A stretch of 64,000 nucleotides of DNA from Sva-07 sp963710625 (GCA_963710625.1 CAVQBG010000008.1:62001-126000), one strand, 5' to 3'. Shown: positions 43,914 through 53,576, counted from the first letter of the stretch. Notes: a model not told the origin generated them from the letters alone. Program-made: numbers and translations.

Positions 43914-44816
43914 GTGATCGACTGGGGCGAGGACGAGCGGCGGCTGACCGACACCGTGAGTGTGCTCGTCGGCGACGCGAACGGTGCCTATCCGTCGGGC
44001 AACTCGCTCCTCGTGCGTGGTCTCGGCGAGTCGGTGGTGATCGATCCGTCGGTCACCGTGGTCGCCCGAGGCGGCACGCCCGTGCCGGTCGACGCGGTGA
44101 TCAACAGCCACTCGCACGAGGACCACATGGCCGGCAACGGATCGTTCCTCGACGCCCGCCTGCACATCCACGACGAGGACCTTCCTGGCGCGCGGTCGAT
44201 GGACGGTCTGATGGCGGTCTACGGGCTCACCGGATCCGCTCGGACCGACTTCGAGCGGGTCATCCTCGAGGAGTTCCACTACACCCCCCGTCCCGACGCC
44301 CAGGGGTTCACCGACGGGCACGTGTTCGACCTCGGCGGTGGTGTCACGGTGGAGGCCGTCCACCTGCCTGGGCACACCCGCGGACACAGCGGATTCCGGA
44401 TCGACGGCGTGTTCTTCCTGTCCGACATCGATCTGACCGGGTTCGGCCCGTACTACGGCGACGTGTGGAGCGACCTGGAGGACTTCGAGGCAAGCCTCGC
44501 CAGGGTGCGCGAGGAGGAGGCCGACTTCTACGTGACGTTCCACCACAAGGGCGTGATCGAAGGGCGGGACAACTTCGTCGAGATGGTCGATGCGTTCACC
44601 GCCGTGATCGGACGGCGGCACGACGCGATGCTCGACTTCCTTCGCGAGCCCCACTCGATCGACGAGATGCGCGAACACCGGTTCATCTACCGGCCGCACG
44701 TGGAGATGGCCTTCGTCGAGTCGGTCGAGAGCCGGAGTGCCGAGCTGCATGTCCAGCGGATGCTCATGCGTGGCGAAGCGGCCGAGGTCGAACCGGGAAG
44801 GTTCCAGCGAACGTGA
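43914..44816 (+). CDS. Metallo-beta-lactamase-fold hydrolase
   Basis: A 300-residue MBL-fold protein. The metal motif is NSHSHEDHMAG (H-x-H-x-D-H), with further ligands in LPGHTRGHSG (His) and FFLSDIDLTG (Asp). A C-terminal helical extension follows (from about residue 215). The reaction is unknown. I chose GTG at 43914 because TATGGT (43901-43906) lies 7 nt upstream; the ATG at 43902 falls inside that hexamer. It precedes an FAH-family gene by 19 bp. Confidence 0.84.
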   Translation: MIDWGEDERRLTDTVSVLVGDANGAYPSGNSLLVRGLGESVVIDPSVTVVARGGTPVPVDAVINSHSHEDHMAGNGSFLDARLHIHDEDLPGARSMDGLMAVYGLTGSARTDFERVILEEFHYTPRPDAQGFTDGHVFDLGGGVTVEAVHLPGHTRGHSGFRIDGVFFLSDIDLTGFGPYYGDVWSDLEDFEASLARVREEEADFYVTFHHKGVIEGRDNFVEMVDAFTAVIGRRHDAMLDFLREPHSIDEMREHRFIYRPHVEMAFVESVESRSAELHVQRMLMRGEAAEVEPGRFQRT

Positions 44817-44835
44817 CGAACGAGAGGGCAACTCG

Positions 44836-45690
44836 ATGAAGCTCGCAACAGCTCGGCGGGGCGACGGCACCACGATCTGGGGGCCCGTCGACGCGGGCAG
44901 GATCGCCGACGTGTCGGCACACTGGCGCAGCCCGGCCCAGCTGCTCGAAGCGGCAATGGACGACGCGGGCCGCACGGCGATCGCGAAGGCGGCGCGGGAG
45001 GCAACACCGCTCGACGAAATCGAGGTGCTTCCGCCCGTCCCCACACCGGCTCGCATCATCTGTGTCGGCGTCAACTACGCGGATCACGCCGCCGAGTCCG
45101 ATCGGTCGGCCGAGCCTCCTGGCCATCCCGTGCTGTTCACGCGGTTCGCGTCGTCGCTCGTCGGCGACGGCCAGCCGATCGAGCGACCGGCGGTGAGTCG
45201 TCAGTTCGACTGGGAGGGAGAGCTGGCCGTGGTGATCGGACGACGCGCCCACCGCGTCGGGCGCGAGTCCGCCCTCAACCACGTCGGCGGCTACTCGTGC
45301 TTCCTGGACGGCACCTTGCGCGACTGGCAGCGGCACACGAGCCAGTTCACCCCCGGCAAGAACTTCGACCGGTCCGGGGCGTGGGGTCCGTGGATCGTGA
45401 CCGCCGACGAGATCCCGGACCCAGGGGTGCTGACCCTCACGACGACCGTCGACGGCGAGGTGGTCCAGCACGCGTCGACGAGCGTGATGATCCACGACGT
45501 CGCCTCGATCGTGTCGTACTGCTCCACGTTCACCACGCTCGAGCCTGGCGATGTGATCGCCACCGGAACCCCGGCCGGCGTCGGATTCGCCCGCACGCCG
45601 CAACGGTGGCTGGAACCCGGGCACGAGGTGCGCGTCGAGGTCAGCTCGGTCGGCGTGCTCACCAACCCGGTCGTCGACGCCGCACCCTGA
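44836..45690 (+). CDS. Fumarylacetoacetate hydrolase (FAH) family protein
   Basis: A 284-residue protein. The N-terminal domain is followed by the FAH core starting at IICVGVNYADHAAES, with metal ligands in the DWEGELAVVIGRRA segment (Glu-x-Glu-type) and the GYSCFLDGTLRDWQ loop, then PGDVIATGTPAGVGFAR. Members cleave or isomerise acylpyruvates and similar dioxo acids in aromatic degradation; substrate unknown. GAGAGGGC lies upstream of the ATG at 44836. Likely co-transcribed with the MBL gene and perhaps the crotonase that follows. Confidence 0.87.
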   Translation: MKLATARRGDGTTIWGPVDAGRIADVSAHWRSPAQLLEAAMDDAGRTAIAKAAREATPLDEIEVLPPVPTPARIICVGVNYADHAAESDRSAEPPGHPVLFTRFASSLVGDGQPIERPAVSRQFDWEGELAVVIGRRAHRVGRESALNHVGGYSCFLDGTLRDWQRHTSQFTPGKNFDRSGAWGPWIVTADEIPDPGVLTLTTTVDGEVVQHASTSVMIHDVASIVSYCSTFTTLEPGDVIATGTPAGVGFARTPQRWLEPGHEVRVEVSSVGVLTNPVVDAAP

Positions 45691-45737
45691 GTGTCCCGAC
45701 TGCTCCCGGCATCGACTCCTGGTGACACGATGGATGC

Positions 45738-46538
45738 ATGGCCGACGCACCTGTACCGCACTTCACCACGCTCCGAGTCGAGGTCGACGGGCCGATCGGG
45801 CGGATGACGCTCACCCAGGGCGACAAACTCAACCCGCTCGGGACGGTACCGCTGCGCGAGGTCGCCCAGGCGGCACAGTGGTTCGACACCACCGAGGCGC
45901 ACATCGTGGTCGTCACGGGCGAGGGTCGAGGGTTCTCCTCCGGGTTCGATCTCCGGGAGTTCGCCGGAGGTGACCGCGACGACCCGAACGCCACGTCGAG
46001 TCGCGACCAGGCCGACCTCGGGCGCCTCATGGCCGAAGCGATGGACCGGATGTCGGCGCTGACGATCGCCGCCATCAAGGGCCCGTGCGTCGGTGGTGGT
46101 GTCGTGCTGGCCGGCGTGTGCGACCTGCGGATCGCGGCCGACGACACCGTCTTCTCGATCCCCGAGGTCGATCTCGGCATCCCGCTGGCGTGGGGCGGCA
46201 TCCCGCGCCTGGTCCGTGAGATCGGTCCGGCGTTCACCCGCGAGCTGGTGCTGACGTGCCGTCCGTTCTCGCCGGAGGAAGCGCTGCGGATCGGCTTCAT
46301 CAACCGGGTGGTTCCCCGCGCCGAGCTCGAGTCGGCCGTCGACGAACTCGCCGAGCAGCTCGCGAGGAAGGCGCCGAGCGTCGTGCGGGCGACGAAGCGT
46401 CAGGTCAACGAGGCACTGGAAGACGTCGCCTCGACCGGCGGATCGTGGGCAGACGCCGATCAGCTCGGCGCGGCGATGCGCGACCCCGAGGCCCGTGCCG
46501 CCGCTCGCGCCTACCTGGCGTCCCGCACCAAACGCTGA
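45738..46538 (+). CDS. Enoyl-CoA hydratase/isomerase family protein
   Basis: A 266-residue crotonase. Oxyanion segments are GEGRGFSSGFDLREF (about residue 60) and KGPCVGGGVVLAGVCDLRIA (about 115), followed by the trimer helix region EVDLGIPLAWGGIPRLVREIG. Acts on an acyl-CoA, substrate unknown. It follows FAH by 47 bp on the same strand. The tandem family 3 palindromes begin 8 bp after its stop. Confidence 0.87.
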   Translation: MADAPVPHFTTLRVEVDGPIGRMTLTQGDKLNPLGTVPLREVAQAAQWFDTTEAHIVVVTGEGRGFSSGFDLREFAGGDRDDPNATSSRDQADLGRLMAEAMDRMSALTIAAIKGPCVGGGVVLAGVCDLRIAADDTVFSIPEVDLGIPLAWGGIPRLVREIGPAFTRELVLTCRPFSPEEALRIGFINRVVPRAELESAVDELAEQLARKAPSVVRATKRQVNEALEDVASTGGSWADADQLGAAMRDPEARAAARAYLASRTKR

Positions 46539-46546
46539 TCCCGATC

Positions 46547-46598
46547 CGTTTGCGTTGCATTCTCGGTGGGACGGGCCACCCGAAACGCGACACAAACG
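46547..46598. repeat. Family 3 palindrome, copy 1 (52 bp)
   Basis: Starts CGTTTGCGTTGC and ends GCGACACAAACG, with GGTGGGACGGGCCACCC at the centre. The arms pair imperfectly over about 24 bp. A second copy begins exactly 72 bp downstream. It lies between convergent enoyl-CoA hydratase and M20 genes. Confidence 0.88.
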
Positions 46599-46618
46599 AT
46601 GAGCGCCGGAACCCGCAC

Positions 46619-46670
46619 TGTTTGTGTTGTATTCTCGGTGGGACGGGCCACCCGAAACGCGACACAAACG
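46619..46670. repeat. Family 3 palindrome, copy 2 (52 bp)
   Basis: Starts TGTTTGTGTTGTATTC and has the same right half as copy 1 (GGTGGGACGGGCCACCC, then GAAACGCGACACAAACG). The two copies form a tandem with 72-bp period, and ATGAG follows both. The left arm differs from copy 1 by a few transitions only, so the pair arose by local duplication or double insertion. Confidence 0.88.
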
Positions 46671-46692
46671 ATGAGGGGGAGCCGGGCGGGGG

Positions 46693-48084
46693 TCAGCCGA
46701 GGAGATCGGTGGCGACGTCGTGGAACAGCCGGGTGGTGAGCGCGAGCGACTCGACGTCGATGCGCTCGTTGTTGCCGTGGAAGCGTGAGCCGTACTCGCT
46801 CGAGTCGAGCGACGGGCTGAACAATCCGGCGCCATACGCCACCGCGCCCAGCTCACGGTAGATGCGCGCATCGGTGAAGCCGACGACGAACTGTGGCGTG
46901 AGACGAGCCGTCGGGAACGGCACGCTGACCGCCCGCTGCAGGCTGTCCCACAGCGGCGTGTCGAGGCGACTGATCGACGCCGCGTCGTTCATCAGGGGGT
47001 CGACCACCACGTCGTCCGCGAGATCACCGAGCGCAGCGCGCAGGTGCGCCTCCACCTCGTCGGGCCCCTCCCCCGGCAACGTGCGGATGTCGACGTCGAT
47101 CACCACCGTGTCGGGGATCACGTTGACCTTCATCCGTCCGCCGCCAGACTCGTTGCCGTCGATCAGGTTCGGCGAGAAGGTCGTGTGGGTGCACGCATGG
47201 AAGTGCGATGCCGCCGCTGCGCTCGGGAACGTGTCGAGCACGTCGTCGATCGTCGCCGGGTCGAGCAGTGACGCCTTCAGGTCGTCGGGCAACCCGAGCG
47301 CCTCGATCTTCTGGCCCCACAGCTCGTGGAACCGAGGTGCCGGTCGGTAGTCGTGCAACCGTTGGATCACCCCGGCCGCCTTGACCAAGGCGTTGTCGCG
47401 ACGGAACGGCGCCGAGCCGTGGCCCGGCGTGCCCTTCACCCGCAGACGCCGCCACGCCACACCCTTCTCGGCGATGTTGACGCCGATGAACGGCGCATCG
47501 GCGGGCCCGGTGTGGAGTCCGCCGCTCTCGGTCAGCACGTAGTCGGCCATGATCGCATCGCGGTGATGGTCGGCCATCCAGCGGGCCCCGTATGCGCTGC
47601 CTGCCTCCTCGTCGGCGACGCCGAAGTAGATGAGGTCGCCGGTCGGACGGAAGCCCCGCTCGGCGAGGCTCCGGAACGTCACGGCCATCGATGCGGTGAG
47701 GTTCAGCATGTCGACGGCCCCACGCCCCCACACCTCGGGCCCGTCCGGCCCGTCGATGATCTCGCCGCCGAAGGGGTCCTCGCTCCAGCCCGACTCGTTG
47801 ACCGGCACGACGTCGGTGTGCCCCATCAGGCACAGGCTCGGTGCGTCCGGGTCCGACCCGGCGATGCGCCCGACGATCGACACCCGCCCCGGCGCCGCCT
47901 CGTACCGTTCGACGTCGACGCCGGGCCCCTCGATCACCTGCTGGAGCACGTCGGCGTTGCGGACCTCCTCGCCGGATGCCTCGGTGCCGTCGTTGACACA
48001 TCGATTGCGGATCAACACCTGCAGCAGTTCGACGGTCGCATCCGTCAGTCCATCGAGTTGCCGATCGTCGAGGTGTGGAGCCAT
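46693..48084 (-). CDS. M20-family metallopeptidase / amidohydrolase
   Basis: A 463-residue di-zinc hydrolase. GHTDVVPVN (His-x-Asp), VWGRGAVDMLN (bridging Asp) and GVADEEAGSAYG (Glu pair) are in order, and the dimerisation domain shows the conserved His in KGTPGHGSAP. The family removes acyl or aminoacyl groups (acylase, dipeptidase, desuccinylase). It is one of two M20 enzymes in the window that could complete an NSAR pathway. The ATG at 48084 is chosen; codons upstream run into a family 3 palindrome. Confidence 0.88.
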   Translation of the reverse strand: MAPHLDDRQLDGLTDATVELLQVLIRNRCVNDGTEASGEEVRNADVLQQVIEGPGVDVERYEAAPGRVSIVGRIAGSDPDAPSLCLMGHTDVVPVNESGWSEDPFGGEIIDGPDGPEVWGRGAVDMLNLTASMAVTFRSLAERGFRPTGDLIYFGVADEEAGSAYGARWMADHHRDAIMADYVLTESGGLHTGPADAPFIGVNIAEKGVAWRRLRVKGTPGHGSAPFRRDNALVKAAGVIQRLHDYRPAPRFHELWGQKIEALGLPDDLKASLLDPATIDDVLDTFPSAAAASHFHACTHTTFSPNLIDGNESGGGRMKVNVIPDTVVIDVDIRTLPGEGPDEVEAHLRAALGDLADDVVVDPLMNDAASISRLDTPLWDSLQRAVSVPFPTARLTPQFVVGFTDARIYRELGAVAYGAGLFSPSLDSSEYGSRFHGNNERIDVESLALTTRLFHDVATDLLG

Positions 48085-48099
48085 CGCCCCAGCTTCCCA

Positions 48100-48151
48100 C
48101 GTTTGCGTCGCGTTTCCGGTGGGACGCCCCACCCGAATCCGCACGCAAACG
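48100..48151. repeat. Family 3 palindrome, copy 3 (52 bp)
   Basis: Starts CGTTTGCGTCGCGTTTCC and ends GCACGCAAACG, with GGTGGGACGCCCCACCC at the centre. Same length as the tandem pair at 46547, and about three quarters identical in the arms. It lies 15 bp upstream of the M20 start and 13 bp after the hrpA stop, in a co-directional gap. Confidence 0.88.
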
Positions 48152-48164
48152 GGGTGGGTAGGAC

Positions 48165-51100
48165 TCAGCAAGCGAGCGTGGCGGAGATGCGTTTGGCGCT
48201 GACGGTGGGTTGGCCGGGGCGCTTGACCATCAGTGGTTGGGCAAACGTCGCCACCCGCAGCTCCTCCAGCTGCCAGCGGACGTCGACGAGTTCGGGCGAC
48301 AGCTTGCCCGGCCCAGCGGTGTCGACGATGTCGGTGTAGCGCCGTTCCAACGGGACCACCTCGGCCATGCGGCGCTGGTCCCGCTCTCCTGCTCCGGCGA
48401 GGTGGTCGAGCCGGTACACGATCGCCCGGACGTAGCGCTCGATGTCGTCCAGGCGATCGATCCCGGCGCCGAGGACGAAGCCCGCATGTACGAGGCGCCC
48501 GAGGTGGAGGTTGGCGTCGTCGACCGACAGGCGCAGCGCTGCGGCGTGCAGGCGGGCGAGCCGATCACGGGCCTCCGACGCTGCCGCGATCACCCGTGCT
48601 GCCCGGTGGAGCGCGTTCGCCGCAAGGCCGGGAGCCGCGTCACGAACCGCACGGCGGAGCGACTCGAACTCGGCCTCGGTCCACGGGAGCGAGGCGTGAT
48701 CGGACATCACCCGGTCGACGGCGGCTGCGACACAGTCGCCGCTGACCTCACCGAGATCGATGTCGCCGGCCGCGATCGCCAGTCGATCGGCGTTGGAGAG
48801 CTTGCGGACGATCGACGACCGGGTCGGGGCGCCGTCGAGGAGCAGCAGGCGTCGAACGCCCCCACGCATGATCCGCTGCTGCAACTCGGGCGTCGTCACC
48901 ACCCGGAGCGCCACGCTGTCGCCGACGTCGAGCAGCGCCGGGTAGGCCTTCACGTCCATCGCCCGATCGGTCGACTCGACCACGCGCGGCAGGTCGCCGA
49001 CGTCCCACGACACGATCCCCCGCCGCTCCTCGATCGGGGCGGCGGCCGCGATCGACTCACGGACCGATCCGGCGAGCTGCGCCTTGATCGCCTCGAGGTC
49101 GTCGCCGACCGCGTGCACGGTGCCATCGTCGTCGGACACGACGAAGTGCACCCGGAGGTGCTCGGGCACCACGGAGGTGTCAAACGACGCGCCGGTCACG
49201 TTGACGTGGGCCACCTCGCTCACCGCACGAGCGAGCGCGTCGGCCAGCGGGCCGGCTGCAGGATCGGCGACTGCCAGGTGCTGGAGCACCGCGTCGATCG
49301 TCTCGCCGAACGGGATCAGTTGGCGGCGGAGGTCCTTCGGCAGCGACCTGACGAGGGCGGACACGAGCTCGGGCCGATGACCGGGGATCTGCCAGTCGAA
49401 GCCGTCGACGCTCACCTGGTTGAGTCCGGACAGCGGGACGTGGACCGTCACGCCGTCGAGCGGCTCGCCCGGCGCGAATCGGTACGTGAGCGGGAGCTCG
49501 ATCACGGCACTCCCGCGACGCTGCGTCCAGACGTCGGGATAGTCGGCGAGTCGAACGCCGTGGCCCCGCCCGCCGGCAACCAGTTCGTCGGTCAGGTCGA
49601 GCAGGTCCGGGTGCCGTTGCCGCTCGGCCTTCCACCACTTGTCGAAGTGGCGCACCGAGGTGACCTCGGCGCCGATGCGATCGGCGTAGAAGTCGAACAG
49701 CATCTCGTCGTCGACGAGTTCGAGCCGCCGTACCCGTGCCACCATCCGCCGGAGATGCTCCAGGAACTCGGCATTGCGGGTGAGGAACTTCTGGCGCCCG
49801 ATCCACGACGCATCAGCGACGTCGCGCTCGATCAGCGCCTTGGTGACGAACCAGGCCCGGGCCTGCGCTTCGTCGACCCGGTCGTAGCCGATCACGCGAT
49901 CGCTCACGATCGGGAGGCCGTAGAGCGTCACCTGCTCCGTTGCGACCGCCCGCCCACCCTTCGGGTCCCAGCGCACGTTGTCGTACGAGCGCTTCACCAG
50001 GTGGGCGCCCGCCCGCTCGGCCCACTTCGGCTCGATCTTCGCGACGCGGCGGGCGTACAGCTGGTTGGTCTCCACCAGCTCGGCGGCCATCACCCACGGC
50101 GGCGGGCGGCGGGTGAGCACCGAGCCGGGGGCGATCACGAACCGCGACTGGCGGGCGCCGACGAACTCACGCGTCTCGCGGTCGCGCATCCCGATGTGTG
50201 AGAGGAGCCCGGCCAGCACCGCCTGGTGGATGTGGTCGGGATGGCTCTCGTGTGTGGTCGGGCGGATCTTCAGCTGGCCGGCGATGCGGCGGAGCTGGCT
50301 GAACAGGTCCATCCACTCGCGCACGCGCAGGTAGTTGAGGTACTCCTTGCGGCACATCCGTCGGAACTGGTTGCCCGACAGCTCGCGCTGCTGGGTCCGT
50401 AGGTGGTCCCAGAGCGCGACGAGCGACAAGAGGTCGGAGCCCTCGACCTTGAAGCGGTTGTGGAACTCGTTGGCCTGTTCCCGCTTGTCCTGCGGACGTT
50501 CCCGGGGGTCCTGAATCGACAGCGCCGATGCGATCACGAGCACCTCGCGCACGCACCCGAGACGGTCGGCTTCCAGCACCATTCGTCCCAGCCGCGGGTC
50601 GACCGGGAGGCGGGCGAGGTCGCGCCCGACCTTGGTGAGTCGGCGGGGGCCGCCCTTCACGCCGTCGGGGGCGGGCTTCACTGCGGCGAGCTCGTCGAGG
50701 AGCGCGTACCCGTCGACGATCGACCGGTGATCGGGCGGCTCGACGAACGGGAACCTCGCGACGTCGCCGAGGCCGATCGCCGTCATCTGGAGGATGACCG
50801 ACGCGAGGTTGGTCCGCAGAATCTCCGGTTCGGTGAACTCGGGTCGCGCGTCGAAGTCCTCCTCGGAATAGAGGCGGATGCAGATGCCGGGCGCGACGCG
50901 CCCGCATCGGCCGGCGCGTTGGTTCGCGGACGCCTGCGACACCGGTTCGATCGGGAGGCGCTGCACCTTGAGTCGGCGGCTGTAGCGCGAGATGCGTGCG
51001 GTACCGGTGTCGACCACGTAGCGCACCCCCGGAACCGTGAGTGACGTCTCGGCGACGTTGGTGGCGAGCACGATCCGGCGGCCGGGACCGCCCGACGGTG

Positions 51101-51998
51101 CACGTTCGAAGATCCTGTGCTGCTCGGCCGACGACAGCCGCGCATAGAGCGGCAACACCTCGGTGCTGCGCAAGTTCAGGCGGCGCAGCGCATCGGCGGT
51201 GTCGTGGATCTCCCGCTCCCCCGACAGGAAGACGAGCACGTCGCCGGGGCCTTCGTGCGACAACTCCTCGACTGCGTCGAGGATCCCCTGCACCTGGTCG
51301 CGGTCCGCCCGATCCGACTCGTCGTCGGTCAGCGGTCGGTATCGCAGCTCGACCGGGAACGTCCGCCCGGTGACCTCGATCACCGGGGCCGGTTCCCCGT
51401 CGTCCGAGGCGAAGTGCGTCGCAAAGCGTTCGGTGTCGATCGTCGCGCTGGTGACGATCACCGTCAGGTCGGGACGCTGCGGCAGGAGCTGCTTGAGGTA
51501 GCCGAGGATGAAGTCGATGTTGAGGCTGCGCTCGTGGGCCTCGTCGATGATCAGCGTGTCGTAGCGGCGCAGCATCCGGTCGCGCTGGATCTCGGCGAGC
51601 AGGATGCCGTCGGTCATCACCTTGACGAGCGTGGCGTCGCCGACCTGGTCGGTGAAGCGGACGGTGTAGCCGACGTCGTCGCCGAGCTTCGATCCGAGTT
51701 CCTCGGCGACACGCTCCGCGATCGTCCGCGCCGCCACCCGCCGGGGTTGCGTGTGGCCGATCATGCCGTCGACGCCCCGTCCGGCTTCGAGACACAGCTT
51801 CGGCAGCTGGGTGCTCTTGCCGGACCCGGTCTCGCCGGCGACGATCACCACCTGGTGGTCACGGATCGCCGCGAGCAGCTCCTCGTGGCGCTCGGTGATC
51901 GGCAGCGAGTCGGGGTACGACAGACGGCGGCTCGCGACGATCGCCCGCGCGGCCACCGCTCGTGGGTGCTCGGTGGTCGCGTTCGTCGTCTCGGTCAT
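48165..51998 (-). CDS. hrpA: ATP-dependent RNA helicase HrpA
   Basis: A 1277-residue DEAH-box helicase. Walker A is GETGSGKST (about residues 55-63), the DEAH box is in LIIDEAHERS, SAT is in VIVTSATIDTE, and motif VI is QRAGRCGRVAPG. OB-fold and the long DUF3418 C-terminal region (about 590 residues) follow, as in full-length HrpA. It unwinds RNA, and in Escherichia coli acts on stalled ribosomes and mRNA processing. The ATG at 51998 begins TETTNATTEHPRAV; longer frames upstream were rejected. It diverges from the DHA2 efflux gene. Confidence 0.95.
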   Translation of the reverse strand: MTETTNATTEHPRAVAARAIVASRRLSYPDSLPITERHEELLAAIRDHQVVIVAGETGSGKSTQLPKLCLEAGRGVDGMIGHTQPRRVAARTIAERVAEELGSKLGDDVGYTVRFTDQVGDATLVKVMTDGILLAEIQRDRMLRRYDTLIIDEAHERSLNIDFILGYLKQLLPQRPDLTVIVTSATIDTERFATHFASDDGEPAPVIEVTGRTFPVELRYRPLTDDESDRADRDQVQGILDAVEELSHEGPGDVLVFLSGEREIHDTADALRRLNLRSTEVLPLYARLSSAEQHRIFERAPSGGPGRRIVLATNVAETSLTVPGVRYVVDTGTARISRYSRRLKVQRLPIEPVSQASANQRAGRCGRVAPGICIRLYSEEDFDARPEFTEPEILRTNLASVILQMTAIGLGDVARFPFVEPPDHRSIVDGYALLDELAAVKPAPDGVKGGPRRLTKVGRDLARLPVDPRLGRMVLEADRLGCVREVLVIASALSIQDPRERPQDKREQANEFHNRFKVEGSDLLSLVALWDHLRTQQRELSGNQFRRMCRKEYLNYLRVREWMDLFSQLRRIAGQLKIRPTTHESHPDHIHQAVLAGLLSHIGMRDRETREFVGARQSRFVIAPGSVLTRRPPPWVMAAELVETNQLYARRVAKIEPKWAERAGAHLVKRSYDNVRWDPKGGRAVATEQVTLYGLPIVSDRVIGYDRVDEAQARAWFVTKALIERDVADASWIGRQKFLTRNAEFLEHLRRMVARVRRLELVDDEMLFDFYADRIGAEVTSVRHFDKWWKAERQRHPDLLDLTDELVAGGRGHGVRLADYPDVWTQRRGSAVIELPLTYRFAPGEPLDGVTVHVPLSGLNQVSVDGFDWQIPGHRPELVSALVRSLPKDLRRQLIPFGETIDAVLQHLAVADPAAGPLADALARAVSEVAHVNVTGASFDTSVVPEHLRVHFVVSDDDGTVHAVGDDLEAIKAQLAGSVRESIAAAAPIEERRGIVSWDVGDLPRVVESTDRAMDVKAYPALLDVGDSVALRVVTTPELQQRIMRGGVRRLLLLDGAPTRSSIVRKLSNADRLAIAAGDIDLGEVSGDCVAAAVDRVMSDHASLPWTEAEFESLRRAVRDAAPGLAANALHRAARVIAAASEARDRLARLHAAALRLSVDDANLHLGRLVHAGFVLGAGIDRLDDIERYVRAIVYRLDHLAGAGERDQRRMAEVVPLERRYTDIVDTAGPGKLSPELVDVRWQLEELRVATFAQPLMVKRPGQPTVSAKRISATLAC

Positions 51999-52060
51999 GG
52001 CAGGCCCGAGCGCCAAGCCTCGCAGCTCACCAAGCCCCTCCCACCCCCGAGTTTTCCCCT

Positions 52061-52102
52061 GCGATGAGCGAACCCACCACATGCACGGGCTTCCCTCATC
52101 GC
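52061..52102. repeat. Short inverted repeat between hrpA and the DHA2 gene
   Basis: GCGATGAG (52061-52068) and CTCATCGC (52095-52102) form 8-bp arms with a 26-bp loop. It is not clearly related to families 1-3. It sits in the 147-bp divergent promoter region and could be a regulator site, but the loop length makes that weak. Confidence 0.4.
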
Positions 52103-52145
52103 TCGGGTGTTCGGACCGGGCCGGCGGCGCGTAGGTTCAGCCAGT

Positions 52146-53576
52146 GTGAGCTACCCCGCCAAGGTGATGACCGTCTACATCATGGGGCTGTTCATGACGA
52201 TCATCGACGGCACGATGGTCAACGTCGCCCTGCCGACGATGGCGAAGGACTTCGGCGTGCCGACCACCGACATCGAATGGATCGCCGTCGGCTACCTGCT
52301 CACCTACGCAGCGGTCATCCCGGCCGCCGGCTGGCTCGGCGACCGGTTCGGCACCAGGCGGGTGTTCACCACCGCCCTGATCGCCTTCGTCGCCACGTCC
52401 CTGGCCTGCGGGCTGTCGCAGACCCTCGATCAGCTGATCCTCTTCCGGGTGTTGCAGGGTGTCGGGGCCGGGCTCGTGACGCCGGTCGGCGCAGCGATGC
52501 TGTACCGGGCCTACTCGATGGAGGATCGCGCCAAGGCGGCGATCGGCGTACTGAGCGTGGCGGTGATCGCTCCGGCGATCGGGCCGATGCTCGGCGGGAT
52601 CCTCGTCGACACCGCCTCGTGGCACTGGATCTTCCTGATCAACGGACCGATCGGCGCCGTCGCGATCGTGCTCTCGTTCATCTGGCTGGAGGAGACGAAG
52701 CACGACGCCCCCGGCCGATTCGACCTCGCCGGGTTCGTGCTCTCCGCGGCATCGGTGTCGATCCTGCTGTACACGCTCTCGATCGGCCCCGAGAAGGGAT
52801 GGTTCTCCGCCTACACGCTCACGTTCGCGACGGTCGGGATCGCGTGCCTCGTCTCGCTGATCGTGATCGAGCTGCGGATCCCCAACCCCATCCTGCTCCT
52901 GCGGCTCTTCGAGGACCGGCTGTTCCGCACGATCAACATCTCCGCCGCGCTCACGTACGCCGGCTTCTTCGGGATGATCTTCGTGCTGCCGCTCTATCTC
53001 CAGAGTCTGCGCGGCTACACCGCCTTCCAGAGCGGGCTGGCCCAGTCGCCCCAGGCGGTCGGCGTGTTCCTCGTGTCGAACCTGCTCGGGCGACGGCTGT
53101 ACCGGGTGGTCGGTCCCCGCCGCCTGATGGTGGTCGGCACCGCCGCCACCGCCGCGATCACGTGCCTCTACGCCACGGCCGGCCTGACGACGCCGCTGTC
53201 GACGATCGCCGGGTTCTCGTTCATGCGCGGGCTCGCCGTCGGGATGGTGTTCGTGTCGATCCAGACCGCCGCCTATGCAACGACCTCGATGGCCGACACC
53301 GGCCGGGCGACCAGCCTGTTCAACACGCAGCGCCAGATCGCCTACGCGTCGGGCGTCGCGCTCGCGGCCACCGTGATCGCCGCGATGCTTCCGAACGGCA
53401 GCGATGCCGCGTCGGACACGGAGTTGTTGTCGGCGTACCAGGCGGGATTCCTCGCCGTCGGGCTGATCATGGCGCCCGCGGCGATCATCTCGTGGTTCAT
53501 CCACGACGACGACGTGGCCGCCACCCGTGGCCTCACCCCGGCGCCCCCGGCGACGGCCCAGCCATCTCGGGCGTGA
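52146..53576 (+). CDS. MFS transporter, DHA2 (EmrB/QacA) family
   Basis: A 476-residue drug/proton antiporter with 14 predicted helices. Motif A is GWLGDRFGTRRVF, motif B includes RVLQGVGAGLVTPVG, and motif C is PAIGPMLGGILVDTASWHW. The Asp/Arg pattern in helix 1 (MTIIDGTMVNVALPTM) is typical of DHA2. It exports hydrophobic or cationic compounds; substrate unknown. The GTG at 52146 follows TAGGTT (52132-52137) by 8 nt. No regulator gene is adjacent. Confidence 0.9.
   Translation: MSYPAKVMTVYIMGLFMTIIDGTMVNVALPTMAKDFGVPTTDIEWIAVGYLLTYAAVIPAAGWLGDRFGTRRVFTTALIAFVATSLACGLSQTLDQLILFRVLQGVGAGLVTPVGAAMLYRAYSMEDRAKAAIGVLSVAVIAPAIGPMLGGILVDTASWHWIFLINGPIGAVAIVLSFIWLEETKHDAPGRFDLAGFVLSAASVSILLYTLSIGPEKGWFSAYTLTFATVGIACLVSLIVIELRIPNPILLLRLFEDRLFRTINISAALTYAGFFGMIFVLPLYLQSLRGYTAFQSGLAQSPQAVGVFLVSNLLGRRLYRVVGPRRLMVVGTAATAAITCLYATAGLTTPLSTIAGFSFMRGLAVGMVFVSIQTAAYATTSMADTGRATSLFNTQRQIAYASGVALAATVIAAMLPNGSDAASDTELLSAYQAGFLAVGLIMAPAAIISWFIHDDDVAATRGLTPAPPATAQPSRA

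Noticed and set aside
43902..43914. ATG at 43902 as start of the MBL-fold gene
   Set aside because: It lies inside the TATGGT hexamer, and the GTG at 43914 has the 7-nt spacing seen for about twenty other starts. The ATG is still possible if another promoter is used.
46547..46670. CRISPR array
   Set aside because: Only two units with a 20-bp interval, each unit is itself a 52-bp palindrome, a third copy lies 1.4 kb away, and no cas gene is in the window.
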